64,000 bases of DNA, from contig NCJL01000003.1 in NCBI GenBank assembly GCA_002278935.1, positions 1 through 64,000 of the forward strand, given 5' to 3'. The stretch is from Gallionellales bacterium 39-52-133 (GTDB lineage Bacteria > Pseudomonadota > Gammaproteobacteria > Burkholderiales > Gallionellaceae). The notes below the pieces were generated by a model. That model did no database searches, was not told the origin of the DNA, and saw nothing but the letters and a program-made list of their open reading frames with translations. How positions within the stretch are numbered: position 1 is the stretch's first letter; every line of letters begins with the position of its first letter. Of the stretch, positions 1-9,916 are shown in pieces. The translations under genes were made by a program, and so were the position numbers.

Positions 1-33
1 GATTATATTTAATTAAATAATATTTATTAATTC
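1..33 (+). repeat. AT-rich dispersed repeat, partial copy
   Basis: An AT-rich stretch that resembles the core of the dispersed repeat found at about ten other places in the window (best copies at 7121, 17034, 42573 and 60209). It is cut by the window edge, so its left end is not visible. Confidence 0.35.
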
Positions 34-107
34 TGGCACGGCTGTTGCTTGTGTAACAACCATCAACGGGTCAATGGCGATTCGGTGTTGGAGTAACACA
101 GGACAAA

Positions 108-149
108 GGCGTCCCACTGCGCAGAGCGTAGTTGGACGCCATTTTTTTT
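108..149 (+). terminator. Rho-independent terminator in the nrtA leader
   Basis: A perfect 7-bp stem (GGCGTCC at 108-114 pairs with GGACGCC at 134-140) is followed by eight T residues at 142-149. It lies about 60 bases before the nrtA start codon and far from any visible upstream gene end, so it may be either the terminator of a gene left of the window or an attenuator in the nrtA leader. Nitrate assimilation leaders controlled by ANTAR-type antiterminators use this layout. The antiterminator hairpin itself was not resolved. Confidence 0.55.
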
Positions 150-207
150 GCAGGTTTGAGTTTGGAATTAATTTTTGATTTTAAATTTATATATAAGGAG
201 AGCAAAA

Positions 208-1638
208 ATGCAGCGCACTAAAAAATTAGCAGAGACCACCAATAGTATGGACAAAACCCGCAGGGGATTTTTCAAGCGTGGCGCGATTGCAGCCTGCGTG
301 CTGGCGCTGAGCAGCATGGCGCCACTCGGCATGGTTGAAGCCAGCGCTGCCGTTGGAAAGGCCGAACAGACTTCATTGAAGTTTGGTTTTATAAAACTGA
401 CCGACATGGTGCCGCTGGCAGTCGCGTACGAAAAAGGCTACTTCGAAGACGAGGGTCTCTCCGTCACACTTGAAGCACAGGCAAACTGGAAGGTGCTGCT
501 GGACCGCGTGGTAACCGGTGAGCTGGACGGTGCGCACATGCTCGCCGGTCAGCCGATAGGTGCCACCATCGGCTTCGGCACCAAGGCCGACATCATCACC
601 CCATTAAGCATGGATATGAACGGTAACGGTATTACCGTTTCAAACGCGGTGTGGGAAGAGCTGAAGAAAAAGCTGCCGATGAAAGACGGCAAGCCTGTGC
701 ATCCTATCGATCCCAAGTATCTGAAAGCGGTTGTCGACGATTACAAAAAACAGGGCAAGACTTTCAAGATGGGCATGGTGTTTCCGGTGTCCACACATAA
801 CTACGAGTTGCGTTACTGGCTAGCGGCCGGCGGTATGAACCCCGGCTACTACGCACCAGCCAAGGGCGATACCAGCGGCACCCTCAAGGCAGACGTACCT
901 TTGTCAGTCACACCGCCACCGCAAATGCCGTCAACCATGGAAGCCGGCACTATCGACGGCTACTGTGTAGGTGAGCCATGGAACCAGCAGGCAGTGTTCA
1001 AGGGTATCGGCGTGCCGGTTGCAACAGACTCTGATGTGCAGAAAAATAATCCGGAAAAAGTGTTCGGTGTATCCAAGGCCTGGGCTGACAAGAATCCAAA
1101 TACACTCATTCACGTGGTGAAGGCGATGATACGTGCCGGTTACTGGCTCGATGCGGAAGACAACAAAAACCGCATGGAAGCCGTAAAAATGATCTCCAAA
1201 CCCATCTATGTGGGTGCAGACGAAAAGGTTATCGCCAACAGCATGACCGGCACCTTCGAGTATGAAAAAGGTGACAAGCGTGCAGAGCCCGACTTCAACG
1301 TGTTCTTCCGTTATAACGCAACCTATCCCTACTACAGCGATGCGGTCTGGTATCTGACACAAATGCGCCGCTGGGGTCAGATTGCGGAAGCCAAGCCTGA
1401 CAGCTGGTACATCAAGATGGCAAAGCAAATCTACCGTCCAGACATCTATGCAGCAGCGGCAAAAGAACTGATTGCCGAGGGCAAGATGAAAGCGTCCGAC
1501 TTCCCTGACTTTGCCAAAGAAACCGGTTTCAAAAAACCGCAAAGCGGCTTTATCGACGGTGTGGTGTACGACGGCAGCAAGCCCAACGCCTACATCAGCA
1601 AGTTCAAGATCGGCCTGAAGGGCAATGACAAGCTTTAA
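208..1638 (+). CDS. nrtA: Nitrate/nitrite-type ABC transporter substrate-binding protein (NrtA family), Tat-exported
   Basis: This is the periplasmic binding protein of a nitrate- or bicarbonate-type ABC importer (NrtA/CmpA/NasF family), 476 residues. The start at 208 is chosen because AAGGAG lies 10 bases upstream; a longer reading from a TTG at 175 has no such site. The N-terminus carries a twin-arginine signal (TRRGFFK, residues 17-23) followed by a hydrophobic stretch and an alanine-rich cleavage region, so export folded through Tat is expected. Family motifs are present: an HMLAGQP segment, a [11 protein letters not shown] segment around the anion-binding histidine, and PPPQM...[10 protein letters not shown]. 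It is the first gene of an operon with permease, ATPase and regulator. Nitrate, nitrite and bicarbonate binders are close relatives, so the substrate is inferred; the long insertion in the permease favours nitrate. Confidence 0.88.
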   Translation: MQRTKKLAETTNSMDKTRRGFFKRGAIAACVLALSSMAPLGMVEASAAVGKAEQTSLKFGFIKLTDMVPLAVAYEKGYFEDEGLSVTLEAQANWKVLLDRVVTGELDGAHMLAGQPIGATIGFGTKADIITPLSMDMNGNGITVSNAVWEELKKKLPMKDGKPVHPIDPKYLKAVVDDYKKQGKTFKMGMVFPVSTHNYELRYWLAAGGMNPGYYAPAKGDTSGTLKADVPLSVTPPPQMPSTMEAGTIDGYCVGEPWNQQAVFKGIGVPVATDSDVQKNNPEKVFGVSKAWADKNPNTLIHVVKAMIRAGYWLDAEDNKNRMEAVKMISKPIYVGADEKVIANSMTGTFEYEKGDKRAEPDFNVFFRYNATYPYYSDAVWYLTQMRRWGQIAEAKPDSWYIKMAKQIYRPDIYAAAAKELIAEGKMKASDFPDFAKETGFKKPQSGFIDGVVYDGSKPNAYISKFKIGLKGNDKL

Positions 1639-1649
1639 CAAGTAAATAT

Positions 1650-1669
1650 GCCCCGGCGCTGGCCGGGGC
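1650..1669 (+). other. Intercistronic GC-rich hairpin between nrtA and nrtB
   Basis: GCCCCGGC (1650-1657) and GCCGGGGC (1662-1669) form a perfect 8-bp stem with a 4-base loop, 12 bases after the nrtA stop. There is no T-run, so it is not a classic terminator. Such hairpins after binding-protein genes usually stabilise the upstream message and lower downstream expression, which fits the need for excess binding protein over permease. Confidence 0.6.
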
Positions 1670-1692
1670 GCTAATAAAAGTGTGAGGTAAAA

Positions 1693-2697
1693 ATGAATAC
1701 GACGACACAACTAATACCTTCTGTATGGCAACGCCTGATGGCACTTGTGCAAACAGACGCCAGTGGTGAATCGGTATTGCGCAAGTTTTTGGGCGGTATT
1801 GCACCGCCTTTAATGGGCATCATTATTTTTCTCGGCATCTGGCATGTCAGTGCGAGTGGTATCCACACCTCGCTTGGTACGCTGCCGGGCCCGGTTGCCG
1901 TGATGAAGCAGGCGGACAATCTGTATCAGGAATATCGCAACGAGCAAGTGCGTGAAGCATCATTTCATGAGCGCCAGAAAAATCGCAAGGCCGAATTTAT
2001 GGCTTCAAACCCGGGGGAAGAATTTAGTGAAATAAAGTACACTGGGCAACCCACATATCTGGACCAGATTTTCACCAGCCTCTATACGGTGTTTGTCGGC
2101 TTCATGCTGGGAACGGTTATTGCCGTGCCGCTCGGTATCCTGTGCGGCCTGAATAAAACCATACAGGCGGCACTCAATCCGCTGATCCAGATCTTCCGTC
2201 CGGTGTCACCGCTTGCGTGGCTGCCCATTGTCACCCTGGTGGTGAGCGCTGTTTATATCAGTGACGATCCGATGTTCGCGAAATCATTCCTGATCTCCGC
2301 CATCACCGTCACCCTGTGCTCGATGTGGCCAACGCTGGTGAACACCGCACTGGGTGTGGCCTCAATCGACAAGGATCTGCTTAACGTCTCCAAAGTGTTG
2401 CGCCTTTCTACCCGCACCAAGGTGATGAAAATCGTTATTCCATCTTCGCTCAAGCTGATCTTTACCGGCATGCGCCTGTCTTTGGGCGTGGCGTGGATGG
2501 TGCTGATTGCCGCCGAGATGCTGGCGCAAAACCCCGGTTTGGGAAAATTTGTATGGGATGAATTCCAGAACGGCAGTTCACAGTCGCTGGAACGCATCAT
2601 GGTAGCCGTATTTACCATTGGTTTTGTCGGCTTCATGCTCGACCGCACCATGCACAGCCTGCAGCAGATGGCCAGTTTCGGCCAACGAACTGAATAA
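1693..2697 (+). CDS. nrtB: Nitrate-type ABC transporter permease (NrtB family)
   Basis: Membrane permease of the NrtABC-type importer, 334 residues. It has one N-terminal membrane segment (around residues 38-58), then a charged segment of roughly 55 residues rich in Arg/Lys/Glu, then the binding-protein-dependent transport domain with several hydrophobic helices. The EAA-like coupling loop is visible near residues 215-245 (ALGVASIDKDLLNVSKVL...). The charged insertion after the first helix is, as I recall, typical of proteobacterial nitrate permeases and absent from the shorter taurine or sulfonate permeases. It sits 55 bases after nrtA and 56 bases before the ATPase gene. Confidence 0.87.
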   Translation: MNTTTQLIPSVWQRLMALVQTDASGESVLRKFLGGIAPPLMGIIIFLGIWHVSASGIHTSLGTLPGPVAVMKQADNLYQEYRNEQVREASFHERQKNRKAEFMASNPGEEFSEIKYTGQPTYLDQIFTSLYTVFVGFMLGTVIAVPLGILCGLNKTIQAALNPLIQIFRPVSPLAWLPIVTLVVSAVYISDDPMFAKSFLISAITVTLCSMWPTLVNTALGVASIDKDLLNVSKVLRLSTRTKVMKIVIPSSLKLIFTGMRLSLGVAWMVLIAAEMLAQNPGLGKFVWDEFQNGSSQSLERIMVAVFTIGFVGFMLDRTMHSLQQMASFGQRTE

Positions 2698-2753
2698 CAG
2701 CGATCAAATTAATAGCGCACAGCTTTAAAGAATGACTAATCAGGAAAAACAAC

Positions 2754-4484
2754 ATGACAAACGCACAACTTAAAATCGAAACGCCTGTTGCTGTTGAGGG
2801 GGCAGCGGTTGCCTCTGCCGGCGTACCGAGTCTGGAATTCAAGGGCGTCACCAAATCTTACGGAACGGGTGCGCAGCGCAGCGTCGTGCTGGACAACATC
2901 AACCTGCAGATCAAAGAAGGCGAGTTTGTCGCTATCGTCGGATTTTCCGGTAGCGGCAAGTCCACCCTGATTTCGCTGATCGCCGGTCTGCAGCAGGTCG
3001 ATTCCGGCCAGGTGCTGCGCAATGGCAAACCTATCGAAGGACCGGGACCCGATCGTGGCGTGGTGTTCCAGAATTATTCACTGATGCCATGGATGACCGT
3101 ACGCCAGAATGTGGCGCTGTCGGTAGACCAGGCCTTTCAAAGCGCCAGCAAAGAAGAACGCAACGCGAGGGTCGAAAAATACATAGCTATGGTCAACCTG
3201 ACCCCCGCAATGGACAAGCGGCCTTCCGAGCTGTCTGGCGGCATGCGCCAGAGGGTTTCAGTAGCGCGCGCACTGGCAGCCTCGCCGGACATCCTGCTGC
3301 TGGATGAGCCGCTGAGTGCACTGGATGCACTGACCCGCTCCAAACTGCAGGATGAAATTATCCGCATCTGGAGCCAGGAGAAAAAAACCGTCGTGCTCAT
3401 CACCAACGACGTGGACGAAGGCATCATTATGGCCGACCGCATCATCCCGCTGAATCCGGGACCCAATGCGACCCTGGGCCCCGAGTTTATCGTGACACTG
3501 CCGCGCCCGCGCGACCGTGCTGCCATCAACCATTCGCCCGAGTTCAAGCGTATCCGCCGCGAAGTCACACAGTATCTGATGCAAGTGGGTGCTGAGAAAA
3601 ATGCTGCAGTTGAAAGTAATGTGGTCACTTTGCCTTCGGTCTTGCCCAACACATCGCGCGAGCATCAGGAGAACAGAAAGCAGGGAGCAGTTGTGCCGCC
3701 GAATGTCGAGCGTTATGTTGATTTCTCCCAGGTATCGAAAATTTATCCGTCGCGCAAAGGGCCGATCAAGGTCGTCGACGGTTTCGATCTTAAAATTCGC
3801 AAGGGTGAATTTATTTCTGTTATCGGTCACTCGGGTTGCGGCAAGTCCACCGTGCTGTCGATGATGGCAGGTCTCAGCGATATCAGCGAAGGTGTCATCG
3901 TGCTGGACGGGCGCGAAATTGATGCCGCAGGCCCAGATCGCGGCATTGTGTTTCAGGCGCCCAGTCTGGTGCCCTGGCTCAGTGCCTACGAAAATGTGGC
4001 AATGGGTGTGGAGCAGGTATTTCCGCACGCGAGCAAACAGGAGCGCAAAGATATTGCTGAAAATTATCTTAGTCGTGTCGGCCTCGCCGATGTATGGAAT
4101 AAAAAAGCGTCCGAGCTTTCCAACGGCATGAAGCAACGTGTGGGCATTGCGCGTGCCTTTGCGCTTTCGCCCAAAATGCTGCTGCTGGATGAGCCCTTTG
4201 GCATGCTGGATTCGCTCACGCGCTGGGACTTGCAGGAAGTGCTGATGGAAGTGTGGACCCGCACCAAGGTCACCGCGATGATGGTAACCCATGATGTGGA
4301 CGAAGCGATACTGCTGGCCGACCGCGTGGTGATGATGACCAACGGCCCGAATGCCAAAGTGGGCAAAATACTGGAGATAAACCTGCCGCGTCCTCGCACA
4401 CGCAAAATGCTGCTGGAGCATCCGGACTATTACGCTTTGCGCGAACAGTTGCTGACCTTCCTGGCCGAGTGCGATCATGGCTGA
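2754..4484 (+). CDS. Fused double ATP-binding protein of the nitrate-type ABC transporter (NrtD-NrtC ATPase fusion)
   Basis: A 576-residue cytoplasmic protein with two complete ABC ATPase domains in one chain. Domain 1 has Walker [10 protein letters not shown] (residues 63-71), signature LSGGMRQR and Walker B ILLLDEP. Domain 2 has Walker [10 protein letters not shown] (about 358-366), signature LSNGMKQR and Walker B MLLLDEP. A variable linker of about 50 residues joins them. In cyanobacteria the two ATPases are separate (NrtC and NrtD), and NrtC carries a C-terminal NrtA-like regulatory domain. Here the ATPases are fused and the regulatory domain is encoded by the next gene, which overlaps this one by 8 bases. 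The second signature has Asn in place of the usual first Gly, a mild departure that may make the two sites unequal. Confidence 0.87.
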   Translation: MTNAQLKIETPVAVEGAAVASAGVPSLEFKGVTKSYGTGAQRSVVLDNINLQIKEGEFVAIVGFSGSGKSTLISLIAGLQQVDSGQVLRNGKPIEGPGPDRGVVFQNYSLMPWMTVRQNVALSVDQAFQSASKEERNARVEKYIAMVNLTPAMDKRPSELSGGMRQRVSVARALAASPDILLLDEPLSALDALTRSKLQDEIIRIWSQEKKTVVLITNDVDEGIIMADRIIPLNPGPNATLGPEFIVTLPRPRDRAAINHSPEFKRIRREVTQYLMQVGAEKNAAVESNVVTLPSVLPNTSREHQENRKQGAVVPPNVERYVDFSQVSKIYPSRKGPIKVVDGFDLKIRKGEFISVIGHSGCGKSTVLSMMAGLSDISEGVIVLDGREIDAAGPDRGIVFQAPSLVPWLSAYENVAMGVEQVFPHASKQERKDIAENYLSRVGLADVWNKKASELSNGMKQRVGIARAFALSPKMLLLDEPFGMLDSLTRWDLQEVLMEVWTRTKVTAMMVTHDVDEAILLADRVVMMTNGPNAKVGKILEINLPRPRTRKMLLEHPDYYALREQLLTFLAECDHG

Positions 4485-5667
4485 CACTATCATGAAAATC
4501 AGCGGCAGCGATGCGCCAGAGCTCAAGGAAGTCAAAGTCGGTTTTATACCGTTGACAGATTGTGCCTCACTGGTCGTGGCATCGAGGATGAAATTTGACG
4601 AGAAATACGGCATAAAAATTGTTCTGTCGAAGGAGGCCTCCTGGTCTGCGATACGCGACAAAGTTGTCAACGGCGAATTGCATGCCGCTCAAATGCTTTA
4701 TGGGCTGGTTTACGGGGTACATCTTGGCATTGGCGGGCCCAAAAAGGATATGGCCGTGCTGATGACCATCAATCAGAACGGGCAGGGAATATCGCTGGCG
4801 AGCCATCTGAAGAAAGAAGGGGTGAGTGATGGCAAGTCGCTGGCGAAAGCGATTAAAGCGAGGCAAAACAAATTCAAATTTGCACATACCTTTCCCACCG
4901 GTACGCATGCGATGTGGCTGTATTACTGGCTGGCCAGTTACGGCATCAACCCAATTTCAGATGTTGAAACCATCACCGTGCCACCGCCGCAGATGGTGAT
5001 GAACACCCGCTTCGGCAACATGGATGGTTTCTGTGTGGGCGAACCGTGGAATGCTCGCGGCATATACGACAAGATCAGTTTCTCGGTCGCGTCTTCGCAG
5101 GATGTGTGGGCGGACCATCCTGAAAAAGTGCTGGGTGCAACGGCCGAGTTTGTGCAAAAAAATCCAAACACCTCGCGTGCACTCATCATGGCCATGCTGG
5201 ATGCCGCAAAATATATTGATATACCCGCCAACCGTGAGATGGTTGCCGAAATGATATCGGCAAAAGAGTATGTTGATGCGCCGGTCGATGTTATCAAATG
5301 GCGCTTTATGGGCGAGTACGAAGATGGCGTGGGCGGCAGGTGGCACGACCCCAATCACATGAAATTTTTTAACGGGGGGAAAGTACCGTTCCCTTACCTT
5401 TCTGACGGCATGTGGTTTCTCACCCAGTTCAGGCGCTGGGGCTTGCTGAAGGAAGATCCGGATTATCTGGGCATCGCCAGACAAATAAACCAGATTGAAC
5501 TGTACCGGCAGGCGGCCGCGCAAATAAATGTGGCAGTGCCCGGTGATGTCATGCGCAGTTCGACGCTGCTGGATGGAAAAATATGGGATGGTAAAAATCC
5601 TGAGAAATACGCCGGATCTTTTGAGATAAAAGCGGAACAGGCAACAGAAAATATTATTTCTAATTAA
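4477..5667 (+). CDS. Cytoplasmic NrtA-like protein, probable regulatory subunit of the transporter
   Basis: A 396-residue NrtA-family protein without any signal peptide or lipobox. It keeps the binding-site motifs of the exported family member ([26 protein letters not shown]). Its start overlaps the end of the fused ATPase gene by 8 bases, so translation is probably coupled. This matches the C-terminal domain of cyanobacterial NrtC, which binds the anion in the cytoplasm and inhibits transport. I infer it is that regulatory domain as a free protein. An alternative is a two-component-type sensor of nitrate or nitrite. The overlapping start is used because no better ribosome site is visible. 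Confidence 0.8.
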   Translation: MADTIMKISGSDAPELKEVKVGFIPLTDCASLVVASRMKFDEKYGIKIVLSKEASWSAIRDKVVNGELHAAQMLYGLVYGVHLGIGGPKKDMAVLMTINQNGQGISLASHLKKEGVSDGKSLAKAIKARQNKFKFAHTFPTGTHAMWLYYWLASYGINPISDVETITVPPPQMVMNTRFGNMDGFCVGEPWNARGIYDKISFSVASSQDVWADHPEKVLGATAEFVQKNPNTSRALIMAMLDAAKYIDIPANREMVAEMISAKEYVDAPVDVIKWRFMGEYEDGVGGRWHDPNHMKFFNGGKVPFPYLSDGMWFLTQFRRWGLLKEDPDYLGIARQINQIELYRQAAAQINVAVPGDVMRSSTLLDGKIWDGKNPEKYAGSFEIKAEQATENIISN

Positions 5668-5682
5668 AGCAAAGGGTATGTC

Positions 5683-6096
5683 ATGAACAGCGAAAAAATC
5701 ATGTTGGTGCGCAGTAGCTGGCAACAGGTTCTGCCGATCAAGGAAACTGCTGCAGATTTGTTTTACGGCCAGCTGTTTGAGCTTGACCCCTCGCTGCGAA
5801 AAATGTTCAAGGGCGACATGGTTGAACAGGGCCGCAAGCTGATGGTCATGCTAAATGCCGTCGTCAACAGCCTCGATAATCTGGCACCTCTTCTAAAGAC
5901 AATTGAAGACATGGGACGTCGCCATGTTGCTTACGGCGTGACAGCGGCACATTACGACACCGTGGGCAATGCGCTGATCTGGACCCTGGGTCAGGGCCTG
6001 GGTGCGAAGTTTACCCCGGCAGTGAAGGATGCCTGGCTAGAAGCGTATACCACGCTGGCCTCGGCAATGAAACAGGTGGCTTACGGCGAGTCTTAA
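5683..6096 (+). CDS. Single-domain bacterial globin (haemoglobin)
   Basis: A 137-residue globin of the flavohaemoglobin/Vitreoscilla-haemoglobin (M) class without a reductase domain. The proximal haem histidine is in the GRRHVAYGV segment (about residue 85), and the N-terminal ERxxxxVxxSWxxV-like pattern of the A helix is visible as EKIMLVRSSWQQV. It follows the transporter regulator by 15 bases and is probably in the same transcript. Globins next to nitrate/nitrite transport genes are thought to scavenge nitric oxide or bind nitrite; that role is inferred from context. Confidence 0.82.
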   Translation: MNSEKIMLVRSSWQQVLPIKETAADLFYGQLFELDPSLRKMFKGDMVEQGRKLMVMLNAVVNSLDNLAPLLKTIEDMGRRHVAYGVTAAHYDTVGNALIWTLGQGLGAKFTPAVKDAWLEAYTTLASAMKQVAYGES

Positions 6097-6153
6097 AATA
6101 TTGGCGGTTGCGATTGAACGGTCAAAAAGGGAATTTAAAAAGAGGAAAATAAA

Positions 6154-7098
6154 ATGTCTGCCATGAGCTATCTGAGCGTGATCGAACGCTACCATGAATA
6201 CAAGCATGCATTGCACGAGCTGACTGCATCCATCCTCACCGGCATCGCCGAGCCGGCACTGCTGGAAAGCGAGCAAAACCTGCGCGAAACTTTCAATAGT
6301 GTTGCCGGGCATTATCCGTTTATGGCGCTGATGTACACGCTGGATGTAAACGGCATGCAAACCAGCGGCAATATCGCCTCGCTGCATCCGGGGAAAGAAG
6401 ATGCCGGCGGGCTCGGCAAAAATCGCAGCGAGCGTCCCTACTATCTGCTGGCGAAAGACAGCGACAGCGTGGTTGTCACCGCACCGTACTTTTCCAATAA
6501 CGGCAGCATGCTGTGTATCACCGCTGCGACAAGGCGGCATCGTGCTGGCAGCAAAGAGGCCGCCTACATCGTGCTGGATATCGACCTCACCAAGGCCATT
6601 GAATTTTTAATGGGAGACACGGCGCGGCGACGCTTTATGCCGGCATTCAAGTCCGTTTACACCCTGATTGTGACCGGACTGTTTGCGGTAGCCGGGGTGC
6701 TGCTGTATGCGGCGGGCGCGGAAATGATCAGCCTGTGGCATATTGGCAGCAGCAAGGAAGACCTGCACATGAAGCCGTTTGGCGTGATCATCTTCCTGAC
6801 GCTGGCGCTGGCCATTTTCGATCTCGGCAAAACCATACTCGAAGAAGAAGTGCTGATGCACAAAGATATTTTCCGCCACAGCTCCACCCGGCGCACCATC
6901 ACCCGTTTTATCGCGGCCATCCTGATTGCGGTATCCATCGAGGCCTTGCTGCTAATGTTCAAGGCGGCGCTGGGCGTGAATGGCGACCTCCTGTCTGCGG
7001 TGGGAATGATGCTCACCGCAGTCGGGTTGCTGGTCGGCCTCGGCATCTATGTATACCTGGGCGCGCGCGCAGAGGCAATATTAAAAGGTTGCCGGTAG
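6154..7098 (+). CDS. PDC/Cache-like sensor domain protein with C-terminal membrane helices
   Basis: A 314-residue protein. The first about 150 residues form a PDC/Cache-type sensor fold, judged from the HYPFMALMYTLDVNGMQTS, RSERPYY and SDSVVVTAPYFS segments typical of periplasmic ligand sensors. The rest holds about four hydrophobic helices (around residues 165-190, 208-228, 250-272 and 278-303). There is no N-terminal signal or membrane segment before the sensor part and no output domain, which is unusual: a PDC domain normally lies between two membrane helices. AGAGGAAAAT provides the ribosome site. It lies 57 bases after the globin gene, so it may respond to the same nitrogen signal. Function is not established. 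Confidence 0.6.
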   Translation: MSAMSYLSVIERYHEYKHALHELTASILTGIAEPALLESEQNLRETFNSVAGHYPFMALMYTLDVNGMQTSGNIASLHPGKEDAGGLGKNRSERPYYLLAKDSDSVVVTAPYFSNNGSMLCITAATRRHRAGSKEAAYIVLDIDLTKAIEFLMGDTARRRFMPAFKSVYTLIVTGLFAVAGVLLYAAGAEMISLWHIGSSKEDLHMKPFGVIIFLTLALAIFDLGKTILEEEVLMHKDIFRHSSTRRTITRFIAAILIAVSIEALLLMFKAALGVNGDLLSAVGMMLTAVGLLVGLGIYVYLGARAEAILKGCR

Positions 7099-7120
7099 CA
7101 GGGCTTGCTGGGTGAGTTAA

Positions 7121-7159
7121 TATATAACTATTTGATTTTATTGAATATATTTAAATATT
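7121..7159 (+). repeat. Dispersed AT-rich repeat copy
   Basis: One of the best copies of the recurring element: ATAACTATTTGATT then TATTGAATAT. It lies in the 220-base gap between the PDC sensor gene and the GGDEF-EAL gene. No other clear feature was found in this gap. Confidence 0.7.
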
Positions 7160-7318
7160 TCTTGCATGGGATATATCCGTGGATGCGGAAAATGTCGCTT
7201 CAGGTGCGGCTGTGTCCGGCAGGGTGCTGACCACGCGCGATGCCGGGCATATATACAGTGGATTGGTTTGCGGTTAGCATGAAAAACATTTTTATCCAGA
7301 GCAAATAAAAATCACTTT

Positions 7319-9856
7319 ATGACGCCGCTCCTCTCCGAACAAAAATATTTCGCAAAGCTGCCAGTCAGCCAACAACTTGAAATGCGCAACATACTGGTCA
7401 TCCTTGCACTGCTCGCGGCAGGCATGGTGCTGGCCTGGGCGCTGCCCCCTTTGCCTGGCGTGCAGGGCATAGCCGGGTATCTGCCGCTCCATACCCTGCT
7501 TGAAACGATAGCCATCGTGATTGCGATGCTGGTGTTTGCCGTGGGCTGGAATGCCTACAGTGAAAAAATGCCGGGCTACATCGTATTGCTTGCCTGTGCA
7601 TTTTTCGGTGTGGGGCTGCTCGACTTTACGCACCAGATGTCCTATGCGGGTATGCCCGATTTCATTACACAAGGCAGCCCGCAGAAATCGATCAGTTTCT
7701 GGCTGGCCGCGCGTACGCTGGCAACCTTGGCACTGTTCGCCGTGGCAGTCATGCACTGGCGCCCGTTCGCCTCTGCAAAGACGCGCTATATATTGCTTGC
7801 ATCGGTAATCGCGATTGTCGCTGCCACACACTGGTTGCTGCTGTTTCACGACGACCTGTTGCCGCCCGTCTTTATTCCTGATAAGGGACTCACGCCTTTC
7901 AAGGTGTATTACGAGTACATCCTGATCGCGCTCAATCTGCTGGCAGCGTTATTGCTGTGGCTGCGCATGCGCAAACCGCAGCCGTTTAATGCAAGCGGAT
8001 TATTCGCGGCATTATGCGTGATGGCCATGAGCGAGTTCTTCTTCACTTTATACGCGGTGACGACGGACATTTTTAACGTGCTGGGGCATATCTACAAAGC
8101 GATTTCCTACCTGTTTCTTTACCAGGCCCTCTTTGTGGCAACCGTCAAAAGTCCGTACAAGCTGCTGAAAGCATCGCAAAACCAGTTGCAGGCCACGCTG
8201 GATGCGCTGCCTGACCTGATGTTCGAACTTGATATCGACGGGCGTTATGTTGACTACCGCGCCGCAAATTCCGATTTGTTGGCGATGCCTGCGCAGGAGT
8301 TTCTGGGCAAGGAGTTGCACGAGGTTATGCCGGCAGAAGCGGCCGAGATCTGCATGTCAGCCTTGCAGGAGGCCCATCAGCATGGACATTCGCAAGGCAA
8401 ACAAATACAGCTGTTTGTGCCGCAGGGCATGCGCTGGTTTGAACTTTCTGTTTCGCCCAAACCGGAAGAAGCAGGGCAGCCGCCGCATTTCATCATGCTG
8501 TCACGTGACGTTACCGAGCGCAAAGCCGCAGATGCACAGATTCATACCCTGGCCTACTACGATGCGCTAACCGGCCTGCCCAACCGCCGCTTGCTGGCCG
8601 ACCGCCTGCAACAGGCTTTTTTATCCAGTGCGCGTAATGAGCAAAATGGGGCGGTGTTATTTGTTGATCTGGACCAGTTTAAAAAAATCAATGAAACCAA
8701 AGGCTATGAAATCGGGAATCTGCTGCTTACAGAAGTGGGCATGCGGCTGAGTGCCAAGGTTCGCACAGGCGACACCGTGGCCCGCATAGGCTCGGATGAA
8801 TTTATTGTCGTGCTGGAAACATTGGGTACCCACGCCAACGAAGCGGCAGCGCAGGCCGGATGGTTTGCCGATGAAATACAAATTGCCCTGAGTCTGCCTT
8901 ACCAGCTGCAGGGCAATACCCATCACATCACGCCGAGCATAGGCATTGCATTGTTTAACGGCCAGCAGGATTCACTGGATAACCTGCTCAAACATGCCGA
9001 GGTTGCAATGCAGCAGGCAAAAATATCGGGTCGCAATGCCATACGTTTTCACGATCAAACCATGCAGGCTGCACTGGAAGTTCGCGCGGAGCTGGAAAAC
9101 GAATTGCGCGTCGCGCTCGGCAAAAATCAACTGCAGCTTTATTACCAGATTCAGGTTGATAGCCTTAATCGCCCGCAGGGAGCGGAATCACTGCTGCGCT
9201 GGATACATCCCGAGCGCGGCATGATCTCGCCGGCGCAATTTATCCCGATGGCCGAAGAAACCGGGATGATTCTGCCAATTGGCTTGTGGGTGCTGCAAAC
9301 TGCCTGCGCCCAGCTCAGGGAGTGGCAAAAAAATCCGTTGACGCGCGATCTGGTCATGGCGGTCAACGTCAGCGCAAAGCAATTCCATCAGGCCGACTTT
9401 GTCTCCCAGGTGCAGCGCGTGTTGATGGAAAGCGGCGTCAAGCCCTACATGCTCAAGCTGGAGCTGACCGAAAGCATGATGCTGGAAAAAATGGACGACA
9501 TCATCGCCAGAATGCGCGAGCTTAAGTTGCTGGGCGTGCAATTCTCAATGGATGACTTTGGGACCGGGTATTCATCGCTGCTGCATATCAAGCGACTGCC
9601 CCTCGACCAGTTGAAGATAGACCAGTCCTTTGTGCGGGATATCAATGAAGACGCCAACGATGCCGCAATCGTAAAAGCCATTATCGCGATGAGTGATGCG
9701 CTGGGCCTCAGCGTGATTGCCGAAGGCGTTGAAACCCAAGCCCAGCGCGAGTTCCTTGAGAAAAGCGGTTGCCATGCTTTCCAGGGTTATCTGTTCAGCA
9801 AACCGGTGCCGCTGGAGCAGTTTGAAAAACTGCTTGCCCTGCCGCATCTTGTGTAA
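7319..9856 (+). CDS. MASE3-PAS-GGDEF-EAL cyclic di-GMP signalling protein
   Basis: An 845-residue membrane signalling protein. The first about 270 residues contain eight or so hydrophobic helices matching the MASE3 sensor, including a GLLDFTHQMSYAGMP segment. A PAS domain follows (about 285-395), then a GGDEF domain (about 400-570) and an EAL domain (about 590-840). The GGDEF signature reads GSDEF near residue 491. The EAL signature reads ESL near residue 622, followed by LLRW. Other EAL motifs are intact (DDFGTGYSS, LKIDQSFV, AEGVET, NVSAKQF). It probably makes and/or degrades cyclic di-GMP in response to a membrane or ligand cue. Whether both catalytic activities survive the two substitutions cannot be told from sequence. 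The gene stands alone. Confidence 0.9.
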   Translation: MTPLLSEQKYFAKLPVSQQLEMRNILVILALLAAGMVLAWALPPLPGVQGIAGYLPLHTLLETIAIVIAMLVFAVGWNAYSEKMPGYIVLLACAFFGVGLLDFTHQMSYAGMPDFITQGSPQKSISFWLAARTLATLALFAVAVMHWRPFASAKTRYILLASVIAIVAATHWLLLFHDDLLPPVFIPDKGLTPFKVYYEYILIALNLLAALLLWLRMRKPQPFNASGLFAALCVMAMSEFFFTLYAVTTDIFNVLGHIYKAISYLFLYQALFVATVKSPYKLLKASQNQLQATLDALPDLMFELDIDGRYVDYRAANSDLLAMPAQEFLGKELHEVMPAEAAEICMSALQEAHQHGHSQGKQIQLFVPQGMRWFELSVSPKPEEAGQPPHFIMLSRDVTERKAADAQIHTLAYYDALTGLPNRRLLADRLQQAFLSSARNEQNGAVLFVDLDQFKKINETKGYEIGNLLLTEVGMRLSAKVRTGDTVARIGSDEFIVVLETLGTHANEAAAQAGWFADEIQIALSLPYQLQGNTHHITPSIGIALFNGQQDSLDNLLKHAEVAMQQAKISGRNAIRFHDQTMQAALEVRAELENELRVALGKNQLQLYYQIQVDSLNRPQGAESLLRWIHPERGMISPAQFIPMAEETGMILPIGLWVLQTACAQLREWQKNPLTRDLVMAVNVSAKQFHQADFVSQVQRVLMESGVKPYMLKLELTESMMLEKMDDIIARMRELKLLGVQFSMDDFGTGYSSLLHIKRLPLDQLKIDQSFVRDINEDANDAAIVKAIIAMSDALGLSVIAEGVETQAQREFLEKSGCHAFQGYLFSKPVPLEQFEKLLALPHLV

Positions 9857-9916
9857 GGTAAAAAACAAGTGTCGCGCCGAAACGCGGAGCACTGCAAAAC
9901 AGAAAGGGATGTAGCC

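Noticed and set aside
3258..4670. A long minus-strand open frame over the double ATPase gene
   Set aside because: His-rich and Arg-rich antisense composition, no domain; the plus-strand frame has two full ABC ATPase domains.
208..5667. Assignment of the transporter as a bicarbonate (Cmp) importer
   Set aside because: The families are close and carbon genes occur at the far end of the window, but the charged insertion in the permease and the neighbouring globin favour nitrate. The choice is not final.
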